The notes: generated by a model not told the origin, from the sequence alone. A stretch of DNA of 64,000 nt from Microbispora triticiradicis (GCA_003260025.2 QFZU02000101.1:37005-101004); one strand, 5' to 3'; counted from the first letter of the stretch, positions 37,661 through 46,285 are shown. Numbers and translations: made by a program.

Positions 37661-37756
37661 TACAGACATGTTGTTACGCCTTCCCAACGGTGGGTATGGG
37701 GCAGGCGTTTTTATGGGGGGCCTCATGTGGGCGGGCGAGCGACAGGGAGGTGTGCA

Positions 37757-38014
37757 ATGACCGAGCTGGTCATGGCACAGGCGCTCGATGGTGAAGATCT
37801 TGGGTGGCAGGAACGCGCCCTGTGCGCGCAGACCGATCCTGAGGCGTTCTTTCCTGAGAAGGGCGGCTCCACCAGGGAAGCCAAGAAGGTGTGCCGTTCG
37901 TGCGAGGTTCGTGCGGAGTGCCTTGAGTACGCGCTTCAGCATGACGAGCGTTTCGGCATCTGGGGTGGTCTGTCCGAGCGCGAGCGACGCAAGATGAAGC
38001 GCCAGGCCGTCTGA
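37757..38014 (+). CDS. whiB: WhiB-family iron-sulfur transcription factor
   Basis: The protein has 85 residues, with the four cluster-binding cysteines C23, C46, C49 and C55 in the C-X22-C-X2-C-X5-C pattern. The turn GIWGG (residues 67-71) and a basic C terminus SERERRKMKRQAV complete the family layout. WhiB proteins hold a [4Fe-4S] cluster and act with sigma factors. This sequence resembles the developmental WhiB/WhmD type, needed for sporulation septation in Streptomyces and for division in mycobacteria. ATG 37757 has GGGAGG seven bases upstream. It is a single-gene unit with its own promoter-like sequence and a strong hairpin behind it. Confidence 0.95.
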   Translation: MTELVMAQALDGEDLGWQERALCAQTDPEAFFPEKGGSTREAKKVCRSCEVRAECLEYALQHDERFGIWGGLSERERRKMKRQAV

Positions 38015-38023
38015 GGACGCGAA

Positions 38024-38052
38024 CGGGGCCGCGCGCTCGGCGCGCGGCCCCG
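38024..38052 (+). terminator. Strong hairpin downstream of whiB
   Basis: A perfect 13-bp stem (CGGGGCCGCGCGC paired with its complement) with a 3-base loop TCG begins 9 bp after the whiB stop. There is no U-tract, as is usual in high-GC actinomycetes. Transcription termination is the simplest reading. Confidence 0.75.
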
Positions 38053-38299
38053 CGTTCATGTCCGGCGGCGTTCGTCTGCACCATGATTGATGTCGGGTAA
38101 TGCCCGCGTACGGTCCTCCGAATGGTCCTCCGTACGGGGTCCGGCGGGGTTCGTTACCGGTGGTTCGTCCCACGATCCGCGTCAGTGGGGTTTCTCCGAA
38201 GTTCGTGCTGACATCCTGTTTCGCCTGGATGTGATCGGGTGAGTCCGGGTTGCCGTATCGTGGTCGGCGCTCAGCCGTACGACCCCCTTAGGACTCGAC

Positions 38300-41236
38300 G
38301 TGCACTCGGTGACCGCGATCGTCGTCGCTCACGACGGCGCCCGCTGGCTCAAGGAGACGCTGGCGGCGTTGCCGCGCCAGACCCGGCCTCTCGACCGTGT
38401 CGTCGGTGTCGACAACGGCAGCCGTGACGGCAGCGCGAAGCTGCTGACCGAGGCCTTCGGCTCGCACAACGTGCTGACCATGCCGAGGTCCACCGGATTC
38501 GGCGAGGCCGTCCACGAGGTGCTGCGGCGGCTGCCGCCCGCGCCCGGCCAGGAGTGGGTCTGGCTGCTCCACGACGACTGCGCACCCGACGCGAACGCGC
38601 TGCAGGCCCTGCTGTGGGCCGCCGAGCAGGACCCGAAGGCCGCGATCCTCGGCCCCAAGCTGCGTGACTGGCTCGACCGGCGGGTGCTGCTGGAGATGGG
38701 CGTGACCGTCAGCAGGTCCGGACGGCGCGACACCGGCCTGGAGCCGAGGGAGTACGACCAGGGCCAGCACGACGAGATCGCCGACGTCCTGTCGGTCTCC
38801 ACGGCGGGCATGCTCATCCGCAGGGACGTCTGGGACGAGCTGTCCGGCCTCGACACCGGCCTGCCGCTGTTCCGCGACGACCTCGACCTGTGCTGGCGCG
38901 CCCGCGCGGCGGGACACCGCGTGCTCAACGTGAGCGACGCGGTGGCCTGGCACGCCGAGGCGTCCGCGCGGCGGCGCCGCCGCATCGCCACGAGCGAGGA
39001 GCACCCGCGCAGGCTCGACCGGCGCAACGGCCTGTTCGTCCTGATGGCGAACCTCCCGTTCGGCGCGTTCGCGCGATCGGTGGTGCGCAACGTCTTCGGG
39101 TCGGCGCTGCGGGCCCTGCTGTTCCTGCTGGCCAAGCAGCCGGCCAACGCCCTGGACGAACTCGCCGCGCTCGGCTCGGTCCTCGGCCATCCGTGGCGTC
39201 TGCTGCGGGCCCGGAAGGCGCGGAGGAACGGCAGGAAGCAGAGCTGGCCCGCGATCAGGCGCAAGCTCACCCCGCCCGGCGCCGCGCTGCGCCGGCTCGC
39301 CGACATGGTGCAGGGCTTCCTGGCCGGGACGGGCCCGGTCGACTCCGCGGGCCGCCACCACGCCGCCGCCGACACGGGGGAGGAGGACGGCGACGAACTG
39401 CTCACCGACTCCGGCGGCGTCCAGCGCCTGCTGAGCAGCCCCGGAGTGGTGCTCTGCCTGATCCTGGCCGCGATCACGCTGGCCGCCGAACGGACGCTGC
39501 TGCCGGACGGCCTGCTCGGCGGCGGCGCGCTGGTGCCGGTCACCGGCGGCGCGGCCGACCTCTGGCGGCTCTACGTCGAGGACCACCACGCCGCCGGGCT
39601 CGGCTCCGGCACCTGGGCCCCGCCGTACGTCGCCGTGCTGGCCGGCCTGTCGGCGCTCGCGCTCGGTAAGACGTGGCTGGTCGTCGGCGTGCTGCTGCTC
39701 GCCTGCGTGCCGCTGGCCGGGCTCTCGGCGTACGCCGCGACGAAGCGGATGATCCCCTATACCCCGGCGCGGGTCTGGCTGGCCGCCACCTACGCGCTGC
39801 TGCCGGTCACGACGGGCGTGGTGTCCGGCGGACGGCTCGGCACCGCGATCGTGATCGTGCTGCTGCCCGTCTACGCGGCGCTCGCCATCCGGGTGATGGC
39901 CGGGTCGAGCCGGGCCGCCTGGGGGTTCGGCCTGCTCCTGGCCGTGGGCACGGCCTTCGTCCCGCTCGTGTACGTACTGGTGGCGATCCTCGGCGGCCTC
40001 GCCGCGGTGTCGTTCGGCGGCATCCGCAGGGGAGTCAGAAGATCGCTCGCGATCGGCCTCGGCACCCCGGTCGTCCTGCTGTTCCCCTGGCTGGTCCAGA
40101 TCGCTCAGGAGCCGGGGCGCATCCTGCTGGAGTCCGGCCTGCACGATCCCCGGCTCTCCGACCCCCGGCTCGCCGCGGAGTCGCTGCTCATGCTGAGCCC
40201 CGGCGGCCCGGGCGTGCCGCCCGTGTGGGCGACGGCCGGCCTGGTCGCGGTGGCGCTGGCCGCCCTGCTGCTGCGGCGTCACCAGATGGTCGTCGCGATC
40301 GGCTGGGGCGTCATGCTCTTCGGCCTGCTGGTGGCGATCGTGGTCAGCCGGATCACCGTCCACGTGGGAGGGGTCATCGGGGAGGCCGCCGGAGGAGCCG
40401 TCCCCGTCTGGCCCGGCGTGCCGCTGGCGTTCGCGGCGACCGGTCTGCTGGTCGCGGCGGCGCACCCCGCGCACCGGATCACCGAGTTCCGCGCCGCCCG
40501 GGGGCTGCGCCGCCTGGGCGCGATGCTCATCGTCGTGGTCGCCTTCGCCACCCCGCTGGCCGCCGCCGGGCTGTGGGTCGCCCGGGGCGCGGACGGCCCG
40601 CTGCGGCACGACGTGACCGATCCCGTGCCGCTGCTCGCCGCGGTCGAGTCGGCACCGGGAGAGGGCACGCTGCTCCTGCGGTCCAGGGGCGGCGAGGTCG
40701 GCTACACGTTGCTGCCCGGCCGGGGGCCGCTGATCGGCGAGTCCGACCTCGAACCGCCGGGGGAGACGAGGACCCGCTTCGGGGCGGCGGTCGCCGGGCT
40801 CGCGTCCGGGCGGGGCGGCGAGTACGCGCGGACGCTCGCGTCCTTCGGCGTCCGCTTCGTGTCGGTACCCGCTCCGGTCGACCCCGCGCTGCAACGGGCG
40901 CTCGACTCCGAGCCCGCCCTGGCCAGGAGGAGCCTGTCGGAGGCGGGCGGCCTGTGGCGCATGTCGGGCCAGGTCAAGGTGCCGCCGCCCGCGGCGCCCG
41001 CAAGCGCCCTGCACCGTGGGTGGCTGTGGGCGCAGGGCGCGCTGCTCGTGCTCGTGCTCGTGCTGGCCTCGCCCGGCGCCCGTACGACGGAGCCCGACGG
41101 CGACTTCGCCGACGCCTCCGCCGAGGAGGGGACGCGGGGCCGCCGCCGGGCCCGGGACGACAAGTCCCGGAACGACAGGGGCCGGGACGGCAAGGGCCGG
41201 AACGACAAGGGCAGGGAAGAAACGGTGCCCGCGTGA
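38300..41236 (+). CDS. GT2 glycosyltransferase fused to a large membrane domain
   Basis: The protein is 978 residues. The N-terminal GT-A domain begins VTAIVVAHDGARWLKETLAALPRQ, with VDNGSRDGS, LLHDDCAPD (DXD) and FRDDLDLCWRARAAGHRV; it matches rhamnosyl/galactosyl-type GT2 enzymes. After a basic linker near residue 300, about 12 hydrophobic segments run to about residue 770. An extracytoplasmic region and a last helix precede a charged Lys/Asp/Arg-rich C-terminal tail (about 925-978). Its GTGA overlap with the DUF5719 gene indicates coupling. The position downstream of whiB is typical in actinomycetes. I infer a role in a wall or surface polymer; the substrate is unknown. Confidence 0.88.
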   Translation: MHSVTAIVVAHDGARWLKETLAALPRQTRPLDRVVGVDNGSRDGSAKLLTEAFGSHNVLTMPRSTGFGEAVHEVLRRLPPAPGQEWVWLLHDDCAPDANALQALLWAAEQDPKAAILGPKLRDWLDRRVLLEMGVTVSRSGRRDTGLEPREYDQGQHDEIADVLSVSTAGMLIRRDVWDELSGLDTGLPLFRDDLDLCWRARAAGHRVLNVSDAVAWHAEASARRRRRIATSEEHPRRLDRRNGLFVLMANLPFGAFARSVVRNVFGSALRALLFLLAKQPANALDELAALGSVLGHPWRLLRARKARRNGRKQSWPAIRRKLTPPGAALRRLADMVQGFLAGTGPVDSAGRHHAAADTGEEDGDELLTDSGGVQRLLSSPGVVLCLILAAITLAAERTLLPDGLLGGGALVPVTGGAADLWRLYVEDHHAAGLGSGTWAPPYVAVLAGLSALALGKTWLVVGVLLLACVPLAGLSAYAATKRMIPYTPARVWLAATYALLPVTTGVVSGGRLGTAIVIVLLPVYAALAIRVMAGSSRAAWGFGLLLAVGTAFVPLVYVLVAILGGLAAVSFGGIRRGVRRSLAIGLGTPVVLLFPWLVQIAQEPGRILLESGLHDPRLSDPRLAAESLLMLSPGGPGVPPVWATAGLVAVALAALLLRRHQMVVAIGWGVMLFGLLVAIVVSRITVHVGGVIGEAAGGAVPVWPGVPLAFAATGLLVAAAHPAHRITEFRAARGLRRLGAMLIVVVAFATPLAAAGLWVARGADGPLRHDVTDPVPLLAAVESAPGEGTLLLRSRGGEVGYTLLPGRGPLIGESDLEPPGETRTRFGAAVAGLASGRGGEYARTLASFGVRFVSVPAPVDPALQRALDSEPALARRSLSEAGGLWRMSGQVKVPPPAAPASALHRGWLWAQGALLVLVLVLASPGARTTEPDGDFADASAEEGTRGRRRARDDKSRNDRGRDGKGRNDKGREETVPA

Positions 41237-42711
41237 GAAGACTGATCGAGAACCGCTTCGGCCTGCTCGCCCTCGTGCTGATCGCGTCGGGCGCGCTCTT
41301 CGGCGTGGCCTTCGTCAGCAGGCCCGCGCCGGTGGCCCAGGTGCGGCCGCAGGCCGTCAGGGCGCCCGTCGAGTCGGTCACGGCCGTGTGCCCGGCTCCG
41401 GCGGGCAGCAGGGTGAGCGTGATCACCCCGCCCGGCGCCGGTGGACCCGGGAGCGCCACCCTGTCGGCGATCGCCGCCCCGGACGCGAAGGGCACAGACG
41501 CGAAGGACTCAGGGGGGAAGGACCCGGGGGAGAAGGACGCCGTCATCGACCGGCCGGGCCTGCTGTGGCAGCGGGAGATCGCCTCCGGAGGCGGCCCTCT
41601 CATGGTCGACGCCACCGGCTCGATGGCCGCCGGGCTGGAGAGCGCGCAGACCGCCAGGGAGACCTCGGGCGCCCAGCGGGGCCTCGCCGGGGTGCGCTGC
41701 GTCGAGCCGGGCGCCGACACGTGGTTCATCGGGCCCGGACCCGCCGCGGCCGAGATGACCCTCTACCTCGCCAACCCCGACTCCGCCCCGGCCGACATCA
41801 CGTTCATGGTCTACTCGGGCGAGGGCCCGGTGCTGAGCGAGCGCGGCAACGGCGCGGTCGTCAAGCCCGGCGGGCACCGTGTGATCAGGCTGCGCGACCT
41901 GGCGCCGTCTCCGCTGATCATGGCGCTGCGGGTGAGCACCCGCAGCGGCCGGGTGGCCGCCGCCGTCAAGGCCGTGCTCGGGGAGGGCCGGGGCGCCGAC
42001 TGGCTGCCCGTCGCCGCCGCCCCCGCCACCCGGGTCGTCGTCCCCGGCATCCCCGGCACCGCGGGGAAACGCGAACTGTACGTCGCCGCGCCGGGGGAGC
42101 GCGACACGGTCGTACGGATCAAGGCCGTGCTGGAGGACGGCTCCTACGCGCTGAAGAACAAGGAGACGATCGAGGTCCCGGCCGGATCGACGGCCTCACT
42201 CGACCTGTCCACCGGCATCGGCGGGCAGCCCGCCGCGCTGGTGCTGGAGTCGGACGTGCCGATCGTGGCGGGTCTGAAGATCACCGGAACCGGCGCCCGG
42301 CAGGACGTCGCCTTCACGGCCGGCGCCGACTCCATCGATCTCGGCAGCGTCGTGGCGGACGCCCAGGCGACGGGAGGCAAGCAGGTCTCGCGGCTGGTGC
42401 TGTCGGCGCCCTTCGCCCCGGCCACCGTGGAGGTGCGGCTGCTGCCCGCAAAGGGGGAGGCGCCGGCCCCCGTCGAGGTGAAGCTGGCCGCAGCCCACAC
42501 CCAGGAGATCAGGCTCACACCGCGTGGGAGCAAGGACGCCTTCAGCGTCGTCGTGCGTCCGCTGCCCGGCTCCGGCCAGGTGTACGGCGGCCGCGTCCTG
42601 GACGAGGCGACCAAGGACGGCCAGCTGGTCACCGCGCAGCCGCTGGCCGTGGGCCGCATCTGGGCCCTGGTGCCCCCGGCCGTCGACGCACCAGGAGTTG
42701 TCCTCCCCTGA
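41233..42711 (+). CDS. DUF5719 family extracytoplasmic protein
   Basis: The protein is 492 residues. A signal anchor (ENRFGLLALVLIASGALFGV) is followed by an exported beta-rich region, with blocks such as TWFIGPGPAAAEMTLYLANP, RVVVPGIPGTAGKRELYVA and IWALVPPAVDAPGVVLP that match DUF5719 proteins. A Lys/Asp/Gly-rich low-complexity loop lies at about residues 85-105. The GTG start overlaps the stop of the GT2/membrane gene by four bases. This pairing is conserved in actinomycetes, so the protein probably assists that membrane enzyme at the outer face. No activity is known. Confidence 0.88.
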   Translation: MRRLIENRFGLLALVLIASGALFGVAFVSRPAPVAQVRPQAVRAPVESVTAVCPAPAGSRVSVITPPGAGGPGSATLSAIAAPDAKGTDAKDSGGKDPGEKDAVIDRPGLLWQREIASGGGPLMVDATGSMAAGLESAQTARETSGAQRGLAGVRCVEPGADTWFIGPGPAAAEMTLYLANPDSAPADITFMVYSGEGPVLSERGNGAVVKPGGHRVIRLRDLAPSPLIMALRVSTRSGRVAAAVKAVLGEGRGADWLPVAAAPATRVVVPGIPGTAGKRELYVAAPGERDTVVRIKAVLEDGSYALKNKETIEVPAGSTASLDLSTGIGGQPAALVLESDVPIVAGLKITGTGARQDVAFTAGADSIDLGSVVADAQATGGKQVSRLVLSAPFAPATVEVRLLPAKGEAPAPVEVKLAAAHTQEIRLTPRGSKDAFSVVVRPLPGSGQVYGGRVLDEATKDGQLVTAQPLAVGRIWALVPPAVDAPGVVLP

Positions 42712-42784
42712 GATCCCCCCTGACGGCCTCCCCTGAACGGCCTCTCTGAACGGCGGCGGTCCGGGCTCCCGGCACGGGGTCTCT

Positions 42785-42811
42785 GCCGACCCTCAATGCC
42801 GACCCCACGGC
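42785..42811 (+). repeat. Left copy of a 27-bp imperfect direct repeat
   Basis: Positions 42785-42811 and 45527-45553 match at 24 of 27 bases, around an exact core CCTCAATGCCGACC. The copies bracket the segment between the IS3 and IS110 remnants. They may mark the ends of an inserted unit. Confidence 0.45.
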
Positions 42812-42865
42812 GTTCCAAGATCAAGCGATGGGCTGGGCCTGATGGTGAGATGGGTCGCGATCTGA

Positions 42866-43019
42866 TCACGACGTTCGAGACCGAGTTGCTCGACCGGCAT
42901 CACTTCGTCACCCGTGCCCAGGCCGAGGCCGCCTGCTTCGACTTCATCGAAGGGTTCTACAACCCCCGCCGCCGCCATTCGACCCTGGGCATGCTCAGCC
43001 CTGCCGCTGGGTACAGCCG
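42866..43019 (+). pseudogene. IS3-family transposase remnant, C-terminal end
   Basis: About 50 codons match the end of the integrase core of IS3-family transposases: FETELLDRHHFVTRAQAEAACFDFIEGFYNPRRRHSTLG, where the catalytic Glu region and the YNPRRRHSTLG motif are typical. The upstream two thirds of the transposase are missing, and the frame runs on into unrelated sequence after LSPAAGY. No inverted repeats are visible. It abuts and slightly overlaps the 3' end of the opposing GntR gene. Confidence 0.8.
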
Positions 43020-43687
43020 GTCAGTGCGGCCGCGGTCAGGGTGAGGTGCTGGGCCAGCACCTCGGCCGCGGTGTCGGCGTCGCGGGCCAGCGCCGCCTCC
43101 TCCAGGCGGCGGTGCTCGCCGAGGGCGTCCCGGTCCGGGTTGCGCTGCGCCGCCCAGCGGCGAGCGAGCTCGCTCGCGGTCCACATCCGGTCGAACGTCT
43201 CCAGTAGGACGGGGTTGCCGCAGCCCTCCAGCAGGGTGCGGTGGAAGACGCGGTGGGCCTCGGACCATGCGCTGCTGTAGTGCTCGCCCTCCTCGGGCAC
43301 GAACGCCGGGGTGCGGGCCAGACGGTGGTGAGCGGCTCGTACGCGGGCCTCCCAGTCGACGTCGCCTCGCTCGATGGACATGCGCAGCACGACCGGTTCG
43401 ATGGTCCTGCGGGCTTCCGCGATCTCCTGCCAGCGGCGGTCGGAGAAGGCCGGGACGGCGAAGCCGCGGTTGGGCAGCCGGTCGGCGAGGCCCTCGCCGA
43501 CCACCCGTACGAGCGCCTCGCGCACGACGGCCAGGCTCACGCCTTGTTCCTTGGCGAGGCCCTGCGGTTTGAGAGCGTCACCGGGGGCGTAGTCCCCGCG
43601 CATGATCGCATCCCGCAGGTACGCGTAGACCTGCTCGGAGAGCATCTGCTTCCCCGACGAGTTCGGGGGGTGGACCGTCTGGGTCAT
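42995..43687 (-). CDS. GntR-family (FadR/FCD) transcriptional regulator
   Basis: The protein is 230 residues. The N-terminal winged helix (LSEQVYAYLRDAIMRGDYAPGD, then VSLAVVREALVRVVGEGLADRL) is followed by an all-helical FCD ligand domain with the metal-type residues EAHRVFHRTLLEGCGNPVLLE and GEHRRLEEAALARDADTA. The last few residues (TQRQG) come from the IS3 remnant, so the original C terminus was probably altered slightly. It is divergent from the PEBP gene and may control it. A TATGAT hexamer on its strand lies six bases before the ATG, so the message could be leaderless. Confidence 0.9.
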   Translation of the reverse strand: MTQTVHPPNSSGKQMLSEQVYAYLRDAIMRGDYAPGDALKPQGLAKEQGVSLAVVREALVRVVGEGLADRLPNRGFAVPAFSDRRWQEIAEARRTIEPVVLRMSIERGDVDWEARVRAAHHRLARTPAFVPEEGEHYSSAWSEAHRVFHRTLLEGCGNPVLLETFDRMWTASELARRWAAQRNPDRDALGEHRRLEEAALARDADTAAEVLAQHLTLTAAALTGCTQRQG

Positions 43688-43714
43688 GCGGTCATCATAG
43701 AGGATTCAACAAAT

Positions 43715-43741
43715 AATCGATTTTTCGTGTTAGAGTCGATT
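43715..43741. promoter_or_regulatory. Inverted repeat between the gntR and PEBP genes
   Basis: AATCGA (43715-43720) and TCGATT (43736-43741) form an inverted repeat across an A+T-rich patch between two divergent genes. A TATGAT for the GntR gene lies at 43699-43694 on the minus strand. The site may be the operator of the GntR protein, though the spacing is wider than in classic FadR sites. Confidence 0.35.
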
Positions 43742-43844
43742 CACCGGTCGGCAAGAGGCGACGGCGATGCCTCTACGCAAACCGCGGGCTCTCCGCCGAC
43801 CCCAGCACCGCCAGCCCGCAGCACGGCCTGAAAGGAACGACGCG

Positions 43845-44378
43845 ATGAGCGCCAACGACCCCTTCGCCCGCCTCCCCGAGGCGGCCTCCTTCACCGTCAC
43901 CAGCACCACCGTCACCGACGGCGCCGCCTGGGGGCGCGAGCAGTTCTCCTCCGGCGTCCCCGGCGGGAAGGACATCTCCCCGCAGCTGTCCTGGAGCGGC
44001 GCCCCGGAGGGCACCAAGAGCTACGCCGTCACCGTCTACGATCCCGACGCCCCCACCGGGTCCGGCTTCTGGCACTGGGCGGTCGCCGACATCCCCGCCG
44101 CCGTCACCGAACTGCCCGAGGGCGCCGGCGACGACACCGGCTCTGGCCTGCCCGAGGGTGCCTTCCAACTGCCCAACGACGTCCGCGCGGCCCGCTTCAT
44201 CGGCGCCGCCCCGCCGGCCGGGCACGGCCCGCACCGCTACTTCATCGTGGTGCACGCCCTCGACATCGAATCGATCGGCGTCCCGGCCGACGCCACCCCG
44301 GCCCTCCTCGGCTTCACCATGGCCGGCCACACCCTCGGCCGCGCGGTGCTGACCGCCACCGCCGAAACCCCCGCCTGA
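43845..44378 (+). CDS. YbhB/YbcL family PEBP-like protein
   Basis: The protein is 177 residues, the normal length for bacterial PEBP (Raf-kinase-inhibitor-like) proteins. It contains the ligand-pocket motifs VYDPDAPTGSGFWHW and GHGPHRYFIVVHAL and no signal peptide. The family binds small anionic ligands, but its bacterial function is poorly known. ATG 43845 has AAAGGA eight bases upstream. The DtxR gene begins eight bases after the stop, so the two form an operon, and the GntR gene is divergent. Confidence 0.92.
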   Translation: MSANDPFARLPEAASFTVTSTTVTDGAAWGREQFSSGVPGGKDISPQLSWSGAPEGTKSYAVTVYDPDAPTGSGFWHWAVADIPAAVTELPEGAGDDTGSGLPEGAFQLPNDVRAARFIGAAPPAGHGPHRYFIVVHALDIESIGVPADATPALLGFTMAGHTLGRAVLTATAETPA

Positions 44379-44386
44379 CGAACAGC

Positions 44387-45079
44387 ATGTCCGGACTCAT
44401 CGACACCACAGAGATGTATCTGCGCACCATCCTGGAGTTCGAGGAGGAAGGCGTGATCCCCATGCGTGCCCGCATCGCCGAGCGCCTGAACCAGCGTGGC
44501 CCCACCGTCAGCCAGACCGTCGCCCGCATGGAACGCGACGGTCTGCTGCACGTCGCCGGCGACAGGCACCTGGAGCTGACGGAGGAGGGCCGGCGGATCG
44601 CCACGCGCGTGATGCGCAAGCACCGGCTCGCGGAGTGCCTGCTCGTCGACGTGATCGGGCTGGAGTGGGAGCAGGTCCACGCCGAAGCCTGCCGCTGGGA
44701 GCACGTCATGAGCGAGGCCGTCGAACGCCGCGTCTTCGAACTGCTGCGACACCCGGCGGAGTCGCCCTACGGCAACCCGATCCCGGGCTTGGAGGAGCTC
44801 GGCGAGGAGGGCATCGCGGATCCGTTCCTCGACGACGGCATCGTCAGCCTCAACTGTCTGAAGCCCGGGCGGAACGGCGCGAGTGCGGTCGTACGGCGGA
44901 TCGGGGAGCCGATTCAGGCCGATCCCCAGCTGATGTACACCCTGCGCCACGCCGGGGTGCGGCCCGGCGCGGTCGTGAGCGTGACGTCGTCACCCGGCCG
45001 CGTGATGGTCGGCAGTGGCGGGAAGGCCGCCGAACTCCCCACGCAGACCGCCGCGCACGTCTTCGTGGCCGAGCGCTGA
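44387..45079 (+). CDS. DtxR/IdeR-family metal-dependent repressor
   Basis: The protein is 230 residues, the length of IdeR. A winged helix (RIAERLNQRGPTVSQTVARM) is followed by the dimerisation and metal domain and a C-terminal SH3-like domain. All key metal ligands fall at the classic DtxR positions: M10, H79, E83, H98, C102, E105 and H106. Cys102 argues for iron rather than manganese control. It should bind Fe(II) and repress iron uptake genes. No typical iron box is obvious upstream. It follows the PEBP gene by eight bases without a strong ribosome site. Two strong hairpins lie downstream. Confidence 0.93.
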   Translation: MSGLIDTTEMYLRTILEFEEEGVIPMRARIAERLNQRGPTVSQTVARMERDGLLHVAGDRHLELTEEGRRIATRVMRKHRLAECLLVDVIGLEWEQVHAEACRWEHVMSEAVERRVFELLRHPAESPYGNPIPGLEELGEEGIADPFLDDGIVSLNCLKPGRNGASAVVRRIGEPIQADPQLMYTLRHAGVRPGAVVSVTSSPGRVMVGSGGKAAELPTQTAAHVFVAER

Positions 45080-45118
45080 ATCCAGCCGGGCGCCGGCCGT
45101 TTGCCATGACCCGCGTAT

Positions 45119-45148
45119 GGCCCTCGACCACGATCACGGTCGAGGGCC
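45119..45148 (+). terminator. First of two overlapping hairpins after the DtxR gene
   Basis: GGCCCTCGACC (45119-45129) pairs perfectly with 45138-45148 across an 8-base loop, 40 bp after the DtxR stop. It shares its right arm with the next, stronger hairpin, so the two cannot form fully at the same time. Confidence 0.6.
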
Positions 45149-45183
45149 GTCCTCGTCGCGGCAACCCGCGACGAGGACGGCCC
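45144..45183 (+). terminator. Second overlapping hairpin, 18-bp perfect stem
   Basis: An 18-bp perfect stem (45144-45161 with 45166-45183) closes a 4-base loop CAAC. This is the strongest inverted repeat I found in the window. It probably terminates transcription from the DtxR operon; being symmetrical, it could also act on the other strand. Confidence 0.7.
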
Positions 45184-45252
45184 CGCAACGTCACCGCGAC
45201 CAGAGGCGCGACGCCCAGGTCGCAGACGGTTCTCCCGCGGCTGCGGGCCGGG

Positions 45253-45445
45253 TGAGATCGATGTTGGAATTGTTGGCCAAGGCACCCGATCCGGCTGCGG
45301 CGGCCAGGCTCACCATCGGGCAGATCACGACCGTGCTGAAGCGGGCGCGTCGCCGTGGCGACCTTGCCGAGCGGGCCTCGCGGATCAAAGCCGCGTTGCG
45401 AACCGAGCATCTGGGGCAACCCGCCGAGGTCACGGCCGCCTACGC
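45253..45445 (+). pseudogene. IS110-family transposase remnant
   Basis: About 63 codons match the middle of IS110-family transposases: LELLAKAPDPAAAARLTIGQI, then LKRARRRGDLAERASRIKAALRTEHLG and QPAEVTAAYA. The frame then diverges (DGLCSRSPCTR) and later sequence seems shifted to another frame (about 45494 onward). The N-terminal RuvC-like domain and the C-terminal serine domain are missing, so it is not active. Confidence 0.75.
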
Positions 45446-45526
45446 CGTTGACGGGTTGTGTAGCCGATCGCCCTGCACCCGGTCACCGCTGAAGTGCACG
45501 CCGAAGTCGATCAAGCTGAGGGGCAT

Positions 45527-45553
45527 GCCGAGCCTCAATGCCGACCTCAGGGC
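45527..45553 (+). repeat. Right copy of a 27-bp imperfect direct repeat
   Basis: This copy matches 42785-42811 at 24 of 27 bases. It lies just beyond the IS110 remnant and about 65 bp from the end of the metallopeptidase-like gene on the other strand. Confidence 0.45.
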
Positions 45554-45616
45554 CGAACCCGGTGCCGGGTGCCTGTGCCGGTCTCGGGCGGTCTCAGTGG
45601 TGGTATCAGCGGTGCG

Positions 45617-46084
45617 TCAGTGGCGGTCGTCGTAGCCGGGGTCGATCGTCTCCGGTGTGAGGCCCAGCAGGCTCGCCACCTGCTCGACCACCACGTCCAG
45701 CACGAGCGTGCCGAGCGTGTCCCGGTCGCGGGCCCGCGCTTCGAGCGGCCTGCGATACAGGACGACGGTCGCGGGGTCGTCCCCGGAGGCAGAGTCCGCC
45801 CGTCCCAGCGGGATCGGGTCCGACGACAACCGGGCCGGGCCGTCCACCAGCTCGTCGGCCGGCGGCACCTCCTCGACGGCGAACTCGACGGAAGCGAGCT
45901 GGGCGCCCCACCGGGGCTTGAGCCGGTCGACCGCGTCGAGCACCAGGTCGTCGAAACGCTCCCCGCGGGACTTGGCGATGGGGACGTGCGAGGGCGCGAG
46001 CGGGCCGCGCATGCCGCGACCGTGCCGGTCGCGCCGGCGTACCCGCCGCCGAGGGTCCGGCCTGTCACCGCTCCGATCGCTCAC
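45617..46084 (-). CDS. Zincin-like metallopeptidase-family protein, degenerate active site
   Basis: The protein is 155 residues, with a basic N terminus (RPDPRRRVRRRDRHGRG). It then follows the actinobacterial zincin_1 (DUF1025-type) family pattern: RFDDLVLDAVDRLKPRWGAQL, VEFAVEEVPPADE, and VVLYRRPLEARARD. Where the family has HEXXHXXG the sequence reads VVEQVASLLG, so the zinc ligands are absent and peptidase activity is doubtful. It is divergent from the DUF3499 gene, an arrangement conserved in actinomycetes. The function is unknown. Confidence 0.82.
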   Translation of the reverse strand: MSDRSGDRPDPRRRVRRRDRHGRGMRGPLAPSHVPIAKSRGERFDDLVLDAVDRLKPRWGAQLASVEFAVEEVPPADELVDGPARLSSDPIPLGRADSASGDDPATVVLYRRPLEARARDRDTLGTLVLDVVVEQVASLLGLTPETIDPGYDDRH

Positions 46085-46285
46085 GGAGTCAGCTTAAGGC
46101 GTGACCGGCGTGATCCGAGGGACACCGCCTGAGCACCTTCCGCAGGTACGACGGACTGCGCGGCGTTGTGTCCGCTTTGCCCGACAATCTCATGAGGACT
46201 TCTCAGAACGCTGAATTGTGGCGACACGCTCGATAAGAGCGGCGGGGTGGTGGCAATGTGAACGCGGACCGGATACGGTCCCTCC

